A stretch of DNA of 64,000 nucleotides. Source: Mycetocola miduiensis. GTDB taxonomy: Bacteria > Actinomycetota > Actinomycetes > Actinomycetales > Microbacteriaceae. The notes beneath the pieces were generated by a model. The model searched no databases. It worked only from the letters and a program-made list of their open reading frames with translations, and was not told the DNA's origin. The stretch is taken from the NCBI RefSeq assembly GCF_900115155.1, contig NZ_FOVM01000009.1, positions 1 through 64,000 of the forward strand, written 5' to 3'. The position numbers and the translations under genes are program-made. Positions within the stretch are counted from its first letter, which is position 1, and every line of letters starts with the position of its first letter. This document shows, one piece after another, positions 19,205 through 30,006 of this stretch.

Positions 19205-19972
19205 ATGCCCGAATCGAGCCAGGCGCGAGCATGGTGGGAGATCGTGATCGTCCTCGGGTTGAGCGTCGGAGCATCCGCCGTCTACTCCCTGGTGTCGATC
19301 GTGGCGCGGGTCACCGACGAGACTCCCCTCGCGGACCAGTCGGCGGAACTCAACACCTCCCAGAGCGAACGGGAATGGCTGGATTTCAGCTACCAGTTCC
19401 TCGGCATCTTCTTCGGGCTGTTCGTCGTCGCCCTCGTATTGTTCCTGCTCTGGCAGGGCGGGCGAAGCGGCTTCGCGAGAATCGGCCTGGACTTCACCGC
19501 CGGCTGGAGCGACGTGTGGCGCGGCATCCTCTTGTTCCTCGCCATCGGCATCCCGGGGATCCTGCTGTACGCGGGTGGCCGGGCAGCCGGCCTCACCGTC
19601 GCTGTTGAGGCGTCGCCGCTCGAGTCGTATTGGTGGACCATCCCGGTCCTCATCTTCGCTGCGCTGCGCGCAGGGCTCGTCGAAGAGGTGATCGTGGTCG
19701 GCTACCTGTTCACCCGACTGCGCGAGCGCGGCTGGACGGACTGGATGATCATCCTGGCGACCGCGCTGCTCCGCGGGATCTACCACCTGTACCAAGGTGT
19801 CGGGCCGTTCTTCGGGAACATCGCGATGGGCATCCTCTTCGGCTGGTGCTACCGGCGATGGGGACGCGTGATGCCCCTCGTCATCGCCCACACGCTGCTC
19901 GACGTGGCATCCTTCGTCGGCTATCCGATCGCGGCCGGCCTGTGGCCCGACCTTTTTACCTCGCCGAAGTAA
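19205..19972 (+). CDS. CPBP family intramembrane glutamic protease
   Basis: 255 residues with eight or so membrane helices. The EEVIVVGYLFTRLRER motif holds the paired glutamates, followed by HLYQG and by FGWCYRRWGRVMPLVIAH, the conserved CPBP (CAAX/Abi) set. Members cleave or process proteins in the membrane; the substrate here is unknown. AGGAG lies 5 nt before the ATG. It is divergent from oppA. Confidence 0.9.
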   Translation: MPESSQARAWWEIVIVLGLSVGASAVYSLVSIVARVTDETPLADQSAELNTSQSEREWLDFSYQFLGIFFGLFVVALVLFLLWQGGRSGFARIGLDFTAGWSDVWRGILLFLAIGIPGILLYAGGRAAGLTVAVEASPLESYWWTIPVLIFAALRAGLVEEVIVVGYLFTRLRERGWTDWMIILATALLRGIYHLYQGVGPFFGNIAMGILFGWCYRRWGRVMPLVIAHTLLDVASFVGYPIAAGLWPDLFTSPK

Positions 19973-20063
19973 CTCACCGCCCTTGCGCTGTTCCTGGCTA
20001 ATGGTTAGCGACTAGGGTTTTTGCAGCGCACAGAGCCGTGCGTCGCGCAGCGTTGCGCGAACT

Positions 20064-20426
20064 GTGAGGAGGATCATGGCCCACGACGACACGGGGACGC
20101 ACGTTCCCGGCACCGCCATCGACTACGTGGCAGTAGAAGAATCCCCAACATTCGTCGAACACAAGCGACGGCATCGACGTTTTGTCTTTCCCCTCACCGT
20201 CGCCTTCCTCGTCTGGTATTTCGCGTACGTGCTCCTGGCGGACTACGCGCACGACTTCATGTCGATCAAGGTGATCGGCAACATCAACATCGGTCTGCTG
20301 CTCGGGCTCAGCCAGTTCGTCACCACTTTTGCCATCACCACCTGGTACGTCTCCTTCGCCAACCGAAAGCTCGACCCGGCTGCCGAGAAGTTCAGGACCG
20401 AACTCGAGGAGATTGAGCGCTCATGA
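20064..20426 (+). CDS. DUF485 membrane protein, partner of acetate symporter
   Basis: 120 residues with two membrane helices (about 41-60 and 76-98), matching the DUF485 family that is nearly always encoded just before solute:sodium symporters of the ActP type. GAGGAGG lies just before the ATG and its stop overlaps the symporter start by 4 nt (ATGA). Function is not established; a role in symporter assembly or coupling is inferred. Confidence 0.9.
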   Translation: MRRIMAHDDTGTHVPGTAIDYVAVEESPTFVEHKRRHRRFVFPLTVAFLVWYFAYVLLADYAHDFMSIKVIGNINIGLLLGLSQFVTTFAITTWYVSFANRKLDPAAEKFRTELEEIERS

Positions 20427-22003
20427 CTGTCGGCAACCCCGTCCTGAACATTTCCATCTTCGCGGCGTTCGTCGCCGTGACTCTTGTCATCGTCATTCGT
20501 GCCTCGCGCTCGAACAAGACGGCGAACGACTTCTACGCGGCCGGCCGCTCGTTCAGCGGAGGCCAGAACGGAACGGCGATCGCCGGCGACTACCTGTCGG
20601 CCGCATCGTTCCTCGGCATCTGTGGTGCGATCGCCGTGAACGGCTACGACGGGTTCCTCTACTCCATCGGGTTCCTCGTCGCCTGGCTCGTCGCCCTGCT
20701 GCTCGTCGCCGAGCTGCTGCGCAACACGGGCAAGTTCACCATGGCGGATGTCCTCTCGTTCCGGCTCAAAGAACGCCCGGTGCGCCTTGCCGCAGCGACA
20801 GCAACGCTCGCCGTGTGCTTCTTCTACCTGCTCGCGCAGATGGCAGGCGCCGGTGGCCTCGTCTCCCTGCTCCTCGGCGTCAACGACCGGCTTGGCCAGT
20901 CGGTGGTCATCGCCGTGGTCGGGTTCATCATGATCTTCTACGTACTCATCGGCGGCATGAAGGGCACGACCTGGGTTCAAATCATCAAGGCCGTCCTCCT
21001 CATCGCCGGCGCCGGGGTGATGACCGTGTGGGTGCTCGCCCTCAACGGGTTCAATCTCTCTGCTCTCCTCGGCAACGCTGTCGAGGTCGCCGGCGAAGGC
21101 ATCCTGAACCCGGGTGCCCAGTACGGGCTCACCGGGGTTTCGCGCCTCGACTTCGTGTCGCTCGCCCTCGCCCTCGTGCTCGGTACCGCGGGGCTCCCCC
21201 ACGTGCTGATGCGGTTCTACACGGTGCCGACGGCGAAGGAAGCCCGGAGGAGCGTGGTTTGGGCCATCTGGCTGATCGGTCTGTTCTACCTGTTCACCCT
21301 CGTGCTCGGCTACGGCGCCGCGTACCTCGTCGGCAAGGAAACCATCCTCGCCGCACCCGGTGGCGTGAACTCGGCCGCGCCGCTGCTTGCATTCGAACTG
21401 GGCGGCTCGATCCTGCTCGGTATCATCTCGGCCGTGGCGTTCGCGACGATCCTCGCGGTCGTCGCAGGGTTGACCATCACCGCCGCCACGTCGTTCGCAC
21501 ACGACGTGTACGCGAACGTAATCAAGAAAGGGGCTGTGCCTCCGAACGGTGAGGTGAAGGTCGCCCGCATCACGGTCGTCGTGATCGGCGTACTCGCGAT
21601 CGCCGGTGGCATCGGAGTCCAGGGGCAGAACATCGCATTCCTGGTCGCCCTCGCATTCGCCATCGCGGCGAGCGCGAACCTGCCGACGATCCTGTACTCG
21701 CTGTACTGGCGCAAATTCACGACGCGCGGAGCACTGTGGAGCATGTACGGCGGCCTCGGCTCGGCGTTGCTGCTGATCATCTTCTCCCCCGTGATCTCAG
21801 GTGCGGAGACGTCGATGTTCCCCAATGCGGACTTCTCCTGGTTCCCGCTGAACAACCCCGGCATCGTCTCCATCCCGCTCGGGTTCCTGCTCGGCTGGCT
21901 GGGTACCGTCACCTCATCGGTGAAGGAAGACCCGCGGATTGCGGCCGAGATGGAGGTGCGTTCGCTCACCGGGCATGGTGCGGAGAAGGCTTCTTCGCAC
22001 TAG
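20423..22003 (+). CDS. actP: Cation:acetate (monocarboxylate) symporter, SSS family
   Basis: 526-residue transporter with about 13 helices. SNKTANDFYAAGRSFSGGQNG, GDYLSAASFLGICGAIA and GTAGLPHVLMRFYTVPTAKEAR are diagnostic of ActP-like solute:sodium symporters that take up acetate, propionate or related acids. It is translationally coupled to the DUF485 gene. The corynebacterial counterpart transports several monocarboxylates, so acetate specificity is inferred only. Confidence 0.92.
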   Translation: MTVGNPVLNISIFAAFVAVTLVIVIRASRSNKTANDFYAAGRSFSGGQNGTAIAGDYLSAASFLGICGAIAVNGYDGFLYSIGFLVAWLVALLLVAELLRNTGKFTMADVLSFRLKERPVRLAAATATLAVCFFYLLAQMAGAGGLVSLLLGVNDRLGQSVVIAVVGFIMIFYVLIGGMKGTTWVQIIKAVLLIAGAGVMTVWVLALNGFNLSALLGNAVEVAGEGILNPGAQYGLTGVSRLDFVSLALALVLGTAGLPHVLMRFYTVPTAKEARRSVVWAIWLIGLFYLFTLVLGYGAAYLVGKETILAAPGGVNSAAPLLAFELGGSILLGIISAVAFATILAVVAGLTITAATSFAHDVYANVIKKGAVPPNGEVKVARITVVVIGVLAIAGGIGVQGQNIAFLVALAFAIAASANLPTILYSLYWRKFTTRGALWSMYGGLGSALLLIIFSPVISGAETSMFPNADFSWFPLNNPGIVSIPLGFLLGWLGTVTSSVKEDPRIAAEMEVRSLTGHGAEKASSH

Positions 22004-22012
22004 GGCTAGTGC

Positions 22013-22256
22013 CGGCGAGGTGACAATTTTCTCCTCAGCTCCGCGAGGCGCAGCCTTGCGAAAGGCGGCAGCCTTAACCAAGGCAATCTCGAGAGAGAGA
22101 CGGCGACCCGCAACCATCTTCGGACGTTGCGGGTCACCGAGGGCCACACCCGAAAACAGTCACCTCACCGTCGAGTTTGGGATGCCGTCGCCGCATCATG
22201 GCGGTGAGCTCGCTGGGTGCTGGGGGGCGCTGCGCTCAGGCGCCCCCGGAAGGGGG
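22013..22256 (+). promoter_or_regulatory. Candidate structured leader RNA before the CAP-domain gene
   Basis: Bases 22013-22024 pair with 22159-22170 (11 of 12 positions), closing a 158-nt region. Inside is a perfect 10-bp hairpin, GACCCGCAAC (22105-22114) with GTTGCGGGTC (22126-22135). Beyond it, GGGGGCGC (22223-22230) can pair with GCGCCCCC (22240-22247), or CCCCC (22243-22247) can instead pair with GGGGG (22252-22256), so the two are mutually exclusive. That is the layout of a switch, but a TATAGT box at 22262-22267 could be a promoter downstream of it all. No known class is assigned with confidence. Confidence 0.4.
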
Positions 22257-22291
22257 ACGTGTATAGTCAAACCTTCATTTCGACGGTCGGC

Positions 22292-23044
22292 ATGACCGCT
22301 TTTGAGGAGAACACAATCATTACTAACCACGCATTCAAGAAGCGCGGTCGCGTGACCGCCGTCGCCCTGGCGGCAGTGATCGGCACCACCGGCATCATGG
22401 CAGGACCCGTCGCGGCACAGGCGGCGGAGCCCGTATCAGCACAGGCGACGGCGGAGCCCGTCGTCGGAGGTTACACGCTCAGCCAGGCGAGAAAGATCAT
22501 CCTCGACGACACGAACACCATCCGGACAGGCCTCGGCCTCAAGCCCGTGGCCGAAAGCTCCGCACTGAACACGGTCGCCCAGAACTGGACCATCAAGCAG
22601 GCAAACGCCGGCGCGATGTCGCACAACCCGTCGTACTCGAGCCAGTACCCGTCCGGTTGGACGACAGCGAGCGAGAACGTCGCCTACGGATACTCGGTCA
22701 CCGCGGTGGTCGCGGCGTGGAAGGCGTCACCCGGCCACTACAAGAACATCACCCAGGCTTCAGCCAACACGCTGGGTATCGGAGTCGCCGCGAACAGCTC
22801 GGGACGCCTCTACTTCACCCAGAACTTCGCCACCTACCCGGCGGGTTCAACCAAGGCTCCGGTCTCGAGCACGCCGACCCCAGCTCCCGTGACGAGCACG
22901 CCCACCCCGGCTCCGGTGAGGAGCACGCCGACCCCGGCTCCGGTCTCGAGCACGCCCTCGACCCCGGCTCCCGTGACGAGCACGCCGACGATTCGAAGTG
23001 CAGCAGACTTCTTCGCCTGGGCCCGCACGCTCGGCGCTCGCTAA
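22292..23044 (+). CDS. Secreted CAP-domain (SCP/PR1) protein
   Basis: 250 residues from ATG 22292. A basic head (KKRGR) and hydrophobic stretch ending VAAQA form a signal peptide. The CAP domain (about residues 68-185) has LNTVAQNWTIKQANAGAMSHNP, the ENVAYGY motif and a terminal FTQNFATYP. A linker of TPTPAPV repeats follows, then a short RSAADFFAWARTLGAR tail. Bacterial CAP proteins are exported and linked to the cell wall; the activity is unknown. A strong GAGGAG at 22304-22309 lies inside this frame, 6 nt before ATC 22316 and 9 nt before ATT 22319, so initiation at a non-AUG codon is a real alternative. Confidence 0.88.
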   Translation: MTAFEENTIITNHAFKKRGRVTAVALAAVIGTTGIMAGPVAAQAAEPVSAQATAEPVVGGYTLSQARKIILDDTNTIRTGLGLKPVAESSALNTVAQNWTIKQANAGAMSHNPSYSSQYPSGWTTASENVAYGYSVTAVVAAWKASPGHYKNITQASANTLGIGVAANSSGRLYFTQNFATYPAGSTKAPVSSTPTPAPVTSTPTPAPVRSTPTPAPVSSTPSTPAPVTSTPTIRSAADFFAWARTLGAR

Positions 23045-23060
23045 ACAGAGCGCGTCAATC

Positions 23061-23096
23061 GGTTCAGCGCGGGTGATCTTTCACCCGCGCTGAACC
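23061..23096 (+). terminator. Strong hairpin between CAP gene and gcvP
   Basis: A perfect 16-bp stem (23061-23076 with 23081-23096, arm GGTTCAGCGCGGGTGA) around the loop TCTT, followed by ATTT. It lies between the convergent CAP and gcvP genes and can serve both strands. Confidence 0.85.
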
Positions 23097-23118
23097 ATTT
23101 AACCCGCGCGTGACCTGC

Positions 23119-25976
<2,858 letters not shown>

Positions 25977-25977
<1 letters not shown>

Positions 25978-26351
25978 TACTCGCCAACCAGCGCGGAGTA
26001 TTCGTCCCAGCTGAGCAGGCCATCCGGTGCCTTCTCGAACTGCACCTTGATGAGCCACCCTTCGCCGAACGGGTCGCTGTTGACGAGCGACGGCTCGTCG
26101 ACGACGGCTGCGTTGTTCTCGGTGACGGTTCCGTCGACAGGAGCGAAGAGCTCGCCCACCGACTTGGTCGATTCGATCTCACCGATGACGGAACCGGCGG
26201 TGACCGCCACGCTTGCGTCCGGGAGTTCGACGAATACGACATCGCCCAGCTTCTCAGCGGCGTATGCGGTGATGCCGACGGTTGCGACGTTGCCGTCGAT
26301 GTCGAGCCACTCGTGTTCAGGCGTGTACTTCAGCGTGGTCTTGTCAGCCAT
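25977..26351 (-). CDS. gcvH: Glycine cleavage system H protein
   Basis: 124-residue lipoyl carrier. [13 protein letters not shown] holds Lys63, the expected lipoylation site. The protein shuttles the aminomethyl group between GcvP, GcvT and the lipoamide dehydrogenase. It starts 3 nt after the gcvT stop and overlaps gcvP, a tight operon. Confidence 0.97.
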
Positions 26352-26354
26352 GGG

Positions 26355-27476
26355 TTACTTCTTTCTTCTGTAGAACGGGAGTGGGGTGACGGTGGCCGGG
26401 ATCGACGTGCCCCGCACGTCGACAGCGAGTTCGGTGCCGGGCTCGGCGAGTGTCGGATCGACGTACGCCATCATGATCGGATGCCCGAGCGTGGGCGACA
26501 GCGCCCCGCTCGTCACGGTTCCGACGACGGCGCCGTCGGAGACGATCGAGTATCCGGCGCGCCCAGCACGGCGGCCATCCGCAACGAGGCCGACGAGGAC
26601 CCTGGCGTTGTCGGCAGGCCCGGCCTCCACGGCTGAACGGCCGACGAAGTCCGACTCCTTGGAGAGCGCGACGACGCGTCCAAGCCCGGCCTGCGCAGGC
26701 TGGGTGTCTGTGCCGAGCTCGTGGCCGTAGAGCGGCATCCCGGCCTCGAGCCGGAGAGTGTCGCGGCTTGCGAGTCCTGCGGGCACGAGTCCCTGGTCTT
26801 CGCCTGCCGCTTCCAGTGCGCGCCAGAGCGACACCGCGGCTGTGGTGCGGAGGTACAGCTCGAAGCCGTCTTCGCCGGTGTAGCCGGTGCGGGCGACGAG
26901 AAGCGGCACACCCTCGAAGAAAGCGTCGGTCGCGCGGTAGTACTTCAGTTCGTCGAGCGGTACGCCAACTTCGGTGATGCCCGCGGTCTGCTCGAGGATG
27001 GCGCGCGAGTTGGGGCCCTGCACGGCGATCAGCGCGTAGTCGTCGCTCTGGTCATCGACGGTGACCTCGAAGTCGGCCGACCGCTCGGTGAGAGCGGCAG
27101 CCGCGGCTTCGCGGTTACCGGCGTTCGCGACGACGAGGAAGGTCGTGTCGCCGAGGCGGTAGACCACGACGTCGTCGAGGATGCCGCCGGTTTCGGTGAG
27201 GAGGAGGCTGTACTTCGCCTGCATCAGGTCGATTGCGGACAGCTTGCCGGCGAGCGCCGCATCGAGGAACGGACCGGCCTCCCGCCCGTAGACAAGGATC
27301 TCGGCCATGTGGGAGAGGTCGAAGAGACCGGCCGCGGTGCGTACCGCGGCGTGCTCGGCGAGGTCGCTGGTGTAACGGACCGGCATCTGCCAGCCGGCGA
27401 AATCGGTGAAGCTCGCGCCGAGTTGCGAGTGAACCGCATGAAGCGGGCTGGTGCGTTCGGGTGCGGGGTCTGACAC
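26355..27476 (-). CDS. gcvT: Aminomethyltransferase, glycine cleavage T protein
   Basis: 373-residue folate-dependent enzyme that releases ammonia from the aminomethyl-GcvH and forms methylene-tetrahydrofolate. FAGWQMPVRYTS, GLFDLSHMAEI and ARTGYTGEDGFELY are family motifs. The GTG at 27476 is chosen for its GGAGA Shine-Dalgarno and for the length; an upstream in-frame start would intrude on the riboswitch leader. First gene of the operon and controlled by the glycine riboswitch upstream. Confidence 0.96.
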   Translation of the reverse strand: MSDPAPERTSPLHAVHSQLGASFTDFAGWQMPVRYTSDLAEHAAVRTAAGLFDLSHMAEILVYGREAGPFLDAALAGKLSAIDLMQAKYSLLLTETGGILDDVVVYRLGDTTFLVVANAGNREAAAAALTERSADFEVTVDDQSDDYALIAVQGPNSRAILEQTAGITEVGVPLDELKYYRATDAFFEGVPLLVARTGYTGEDGFELYLRTTAAVSLWRALEAAGEDQGLVPAGLASRDTLRLEAGMPLYGHELGTDTQPAQAGLGRVVALSKESDFVGRSAVEAGPADNARVLVGLVADGRRAGRAGYSIVSDGAVVGTVTSGALSPTLGHPIMMAYVDPTLAEPGTELAVDVRGTSIPATVTPLPFYRRKK

Positions 27477-27549
27477 GAGTTCTCCAGTAATCGCCGGGGG
27501 CGACGGTCGCAAAAAAGCGGCTGCGGCACACGAAGTGCCTTGGGAACTC

Positions 27550-27800
27550 CCCCTCTGTCATGGGCCTGAGAGTTTCGCACGCCCGTGCCGTCGTGCGGCG
27601 GGGCGGCTTTCACCGTCGGCGGAACCGGGCGAAGCGCGTGTCAGATCTCGATACGGCGCGGAGCGCCTACCCGATCCGAATCTCGCCGCGCTCGATTCGC
27701 TTTCCAGAGTGGCCAGTTCGATGCGGTACGTAGACCTGAGAGATTGGCGGGGAGGCTTGCTCCTTCGGTGCCGGGCATGCCCGGCTCTCCCGCATCGCGT
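27550..27800 (-). promoter_or_regulatory. Glycine riboswitch, two aptamers
   Basis: On the reverse strand the leader of gcvT holds the conserved blocks of tandem glycine aptamers. Aptamer 1 has GGGAGAG (27785-27791), CACCGAAGGAGCAAG, and CTCTCAGG (27735-27742). A linker with CACTCTGGAAAGC follows, then aptamer 2 with a diverged CGCCGACGGTGAAAG and CTCTCAGGCCCATGACAGAG (27553-27572). Aptamer 2 is long, about 155 nt, with extra sequence in an internal arm. Downstream, GGCAC/GTGCC forms a hairpin with a TTTTTT run eight bases beyond it, a possible expression platform. In known cases glycine binding turns on gcvTHP. Confidence 0.92.
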
Positions 27801-27912
27801 GTGCGGCCCGATATTCGATTTGCAGCCCAGCCTACCGCGGCCGCGCGCGCCGTGTGGACTTTCACCCCCGGGCCGGGACGCCAACACTGACACATTTGTG
27901 ATTTTCGCTCGT

Positions 27913-27969
27913 GTTCGAGTCATTTTGACACTAAGATGGATTCAGAGTTAGAGTCACTGTGACTTTAAC
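27913..27969 (+). promoter_or_regulatory. Two tandem NrtR operator candidates and promoter
   Basis: Two 23-nt palindromic sites, 27913-27935 and 27947-27969, match each other at 17 of 23 positions and have centres 34 bp apart. The second, GTTAGAGTCACTGTGACTTT plus AAC, has one mismatched pair across its dyad. A TTGACA at 27925-27930 lies in the first site and a weak -10 (TTAGAG) 17 bp later in the second, so bound protein would block RNA polymerase. The site sequence is inferred to be the NrtR target because nrtR is the first gene. Confidence 0.7.
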
Positions 27970-27990
27970 CGGAGGAACGGGAGGAACACA

Positions 27991-28710
27991 ATGGCCGCAC
28001 ACGCCACCGACGTGAGCCTGGCCGTTTCGACCGTCATCTTCGCGCTCCGCCCGCACCCGGAAACCGGCCGGATGACGGTCTGGATGCCGCTCGTCCGCCG
28101 CATCCGGGAACCGTTCGTCGGCAAGTGGGCGCTCCCCGGCGGGCCACTCGAGCCGGACGAGGACCTCGCTGAGTCCGCCGCCCGCACCCTCGCCGAGACC
28201 ACGCTGCTCACGCCGCAGTACCTGGAACAGCTCTACGCATTCGGCAACATCGACCGCTCCCCCGGCGGGCGCGTCGTCTCGATCGTCTACTGGGCCCTCG
28301 TGCGCTCGGAGGAGGCGGATGTCGCGGTTGAGACCGAAAACGTGCGCTGGTTCGAAGCCGACTCGGTGCCCGAACTTGCCTTCGACCACAACCTCATCGT
28401 CGAGTACGCCCTGTGGCGCCTCCGCAACAAGCTGGAGTACAGCTCCATAGCGCACGCCTTTGTCGGCGACACCTTCACCCTCTCCGAGCTGCGCGAGGTT
28501 CACGAGGCCGTGCTGCAGAAGCCTCTGGACCCGGCGAACTTCCGGCGCCAGATCGAGGGCTCAGGCCAGGTCGTTCCCACCGAACACCTGCAAACCGGCG
28601 GACGGCATCGTCCGGCCCGCCTCTACCGTTACAACCGCGCAGCGAGTGACGAGAACAACGGCCCCCTCCCGAGCCGCTCACTGCCTGGCCGCACACAAGG
28701 AGCATCATGA
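27991..28710 (+). CDS. nrtR: NrtR, Nudix-related repressor of NAD synthesis
   Basis: 239 residues. The amino half is a Nudix fold (LPGGPLEPDEDLAESAARTLAETT) in which the catalytic Nudix box is degenerate, as in regulators that bind ADP-ribose instead of hydrolysing it. The carboxy half (EYSSIAHAFVGDTFTLSELREVHE) is the NrtR winged-helix DNA-binding domain. Two Shine-Dalgarno copies (GGAGG) precede the ATG. It is the first gene of the nad operon and overlaps nadA by 4 nt, so autoregulation is expected. Confidence 0.93.
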   Translation: MAAHATDVSLAVSTVIFALRPHPETGRMTVWMPLVRRIREPFVGKWALPGGPLEPDEDLAESAARTLAETTLLTPQYLEQLYAFGNIDRSPGGRVVSIVYWALVRSEEADVAVETENVRWFEADSVPELAFDHNLIVEYALWRLRNKLEYSSIAHAFVGDTFTLSELREVHEAVLQKPLDPANFRRQIEGSGQVVPTEHLQTGGRHRPARLYRYNRAASDENNGPLPSRSLPGRTQGAS

Positions 28711-30005
28711 CTCTCACCGCCTCCGTCGACACCACCCTCACACAGATCTCCGCCGGCACCGCGCCCGGCGCCGCGTGCAGCCCTGACCTCGTCGAAAAGC
28801 CGTGGGTCTTCGACCTGCGGGCACCCGGCTACGGTCCAGGCTCATCGATGGGCGACGTGATTCCCGCCGGCTCCCCCCGCCAGGGCGCACTCCCCGCCTT
28901 CTACCGTGAGGCCGACGCGGCCGAACTCGACCGTCGCATCCTGGCCGCGAAAGAGGCACTCGGCGACCGACTCGTCATCCTCGGCCACTTCTACCAGCGC
29001 GACGAGGTCCTCGCCTACGCCGACTACGTGGGCGACTCGTTCCAGCTGGCCACCGCCGCCCGGGAACGCACCGACGCCGAGGCCATCGTGTTCTGCGGTG
29101 TGCACTTCATGGCAGAGACCGCCGACCTGCTGTCAACGGACGAGCAATCCGTCATCCTGCCGAACCTCGCCGCAGGATGCTCCATGGCCGACATGGCGAA
29201 TATCGACCAAGTCGAGGAGTGCTGGGAGCAGCTCGCCGAGTTGTACGGTACCGAACCGGATGCCGACGGGCGCGTTCCCGTCATCCCGGTCACCTACATG
29301 AATTCCTCCGCAGCGCTGAAGGGATTCTGCGGGCGCAACGGCGGCATCGTCTGCACGTCGTCCAACGCGCAGACGGTGCTCGAGTGGGCGTTCGAACGTG
29401 GCCAGCGGGTGCTCTTCTTTCCCGACCAGCACCTCGGACGGAACACCGCCAAAGCCATGGGCGTGCCGCTCGACCTCATGCCGATGTGGAATCCGAACAA
29501 ACCGCTCGGCGGCAACGATGCGTCGGCGCTCAAGGACTCCCGCGTGATCCTGTGGCACGGCTTCTGCTCCGTGCACAAACGGTTCACCGTCGACCAGATC
29601 GCGAAAGCCCGCACCGAATTCCCCGGCGTGCGGGTGATCGTGCACCCTGAGTGCCCCATGCCGGTGGTCGACGCCGCCGACGAATCAGGATCCACCGACT
29701 ACATCCGCAAAGCGATCGAGGCGGCGCCGGCCGGATCCACCTTCGCGATCGGCACCGAAATCAACCTCGTGCAGCGACTCGCGGCGGAGCATCCGGAGCA
29801 CACGATCTTCTGCCTCGACCCGGTGATCTGCCCGTGCTCGACGATGTACCGCATCCACCCCGGCTACCTGGCGTGGGTGCTTGACGCTCTTCTGGGCGGC
29901 GAGGTGCTCAATCAGATCACCGTGTCGGATGAGGTCGCGCTGCCAGCGCGGATCGCACTCGAGCGGATGCTTGCGGCGCGGCCGCCGGTCCCGACGGGAG
30001 TCTGA
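28707..30005 (+). CDS. nadA: Quinolinate synthase
   Basis: 432-residue 4Fe-4S enzyme condensing iminoaspartate with dihydroxyacetone phosphate to quinolinate. Cysteines that can hold the cluster appear in IVFCGVHFMAETADLL, NGGIVCTSSNA and LDPVICPCSTMYRIHP. The length fits the longer actinobacterial form. ATG overlaps the nrtR stop, and nadB follows after 1 nt. Confidence 0.97.
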   Translation: MTLTASVDTTLTQISAGTAPGAACSPDLVEKPWVFDLRAPGYGPGSSMGDVIPAGSPRQGALPAFYREADAAELDRRILAAKEALGDRLVILGHFYQRDEVLAYADYVGDSFQLATAARERTDAEAIVFCGVHFMAETADLLSTDEQSVILPNLAAGCSMADMANIDQVEECWEQLAELYGTEPDADGRVPVIPVTYMNSSAALKGFCGRNGGIVCTSSNAQTVLEWAFERGQRVLFFPDQHLGRNTAKAMGVPLDLMPMWNPNKPLGGNDASALKDSRVILWHGFCSVHKRFTVDQIAKARTEFPGVRVIVHPECPMPVVDAADESGSTDYIRKAIEAAPAGSTFAIGTEINLVQRLAAEHPEHTIFCLDPVICPCSTMYRIHPGYLAWVLDALLGGEVLNQITVSDEVALPARIALERMLAARPPVPTGV

Positions 30006-30006
30006 A

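Noticed and set aside
22262-22291. ydaO riboswitch assignment for the CAP-gene leader
   Set aside because: Only the 3' segment resembles the consensus; the other conserved blocks could not be placed, so it is kept as a candidate only.
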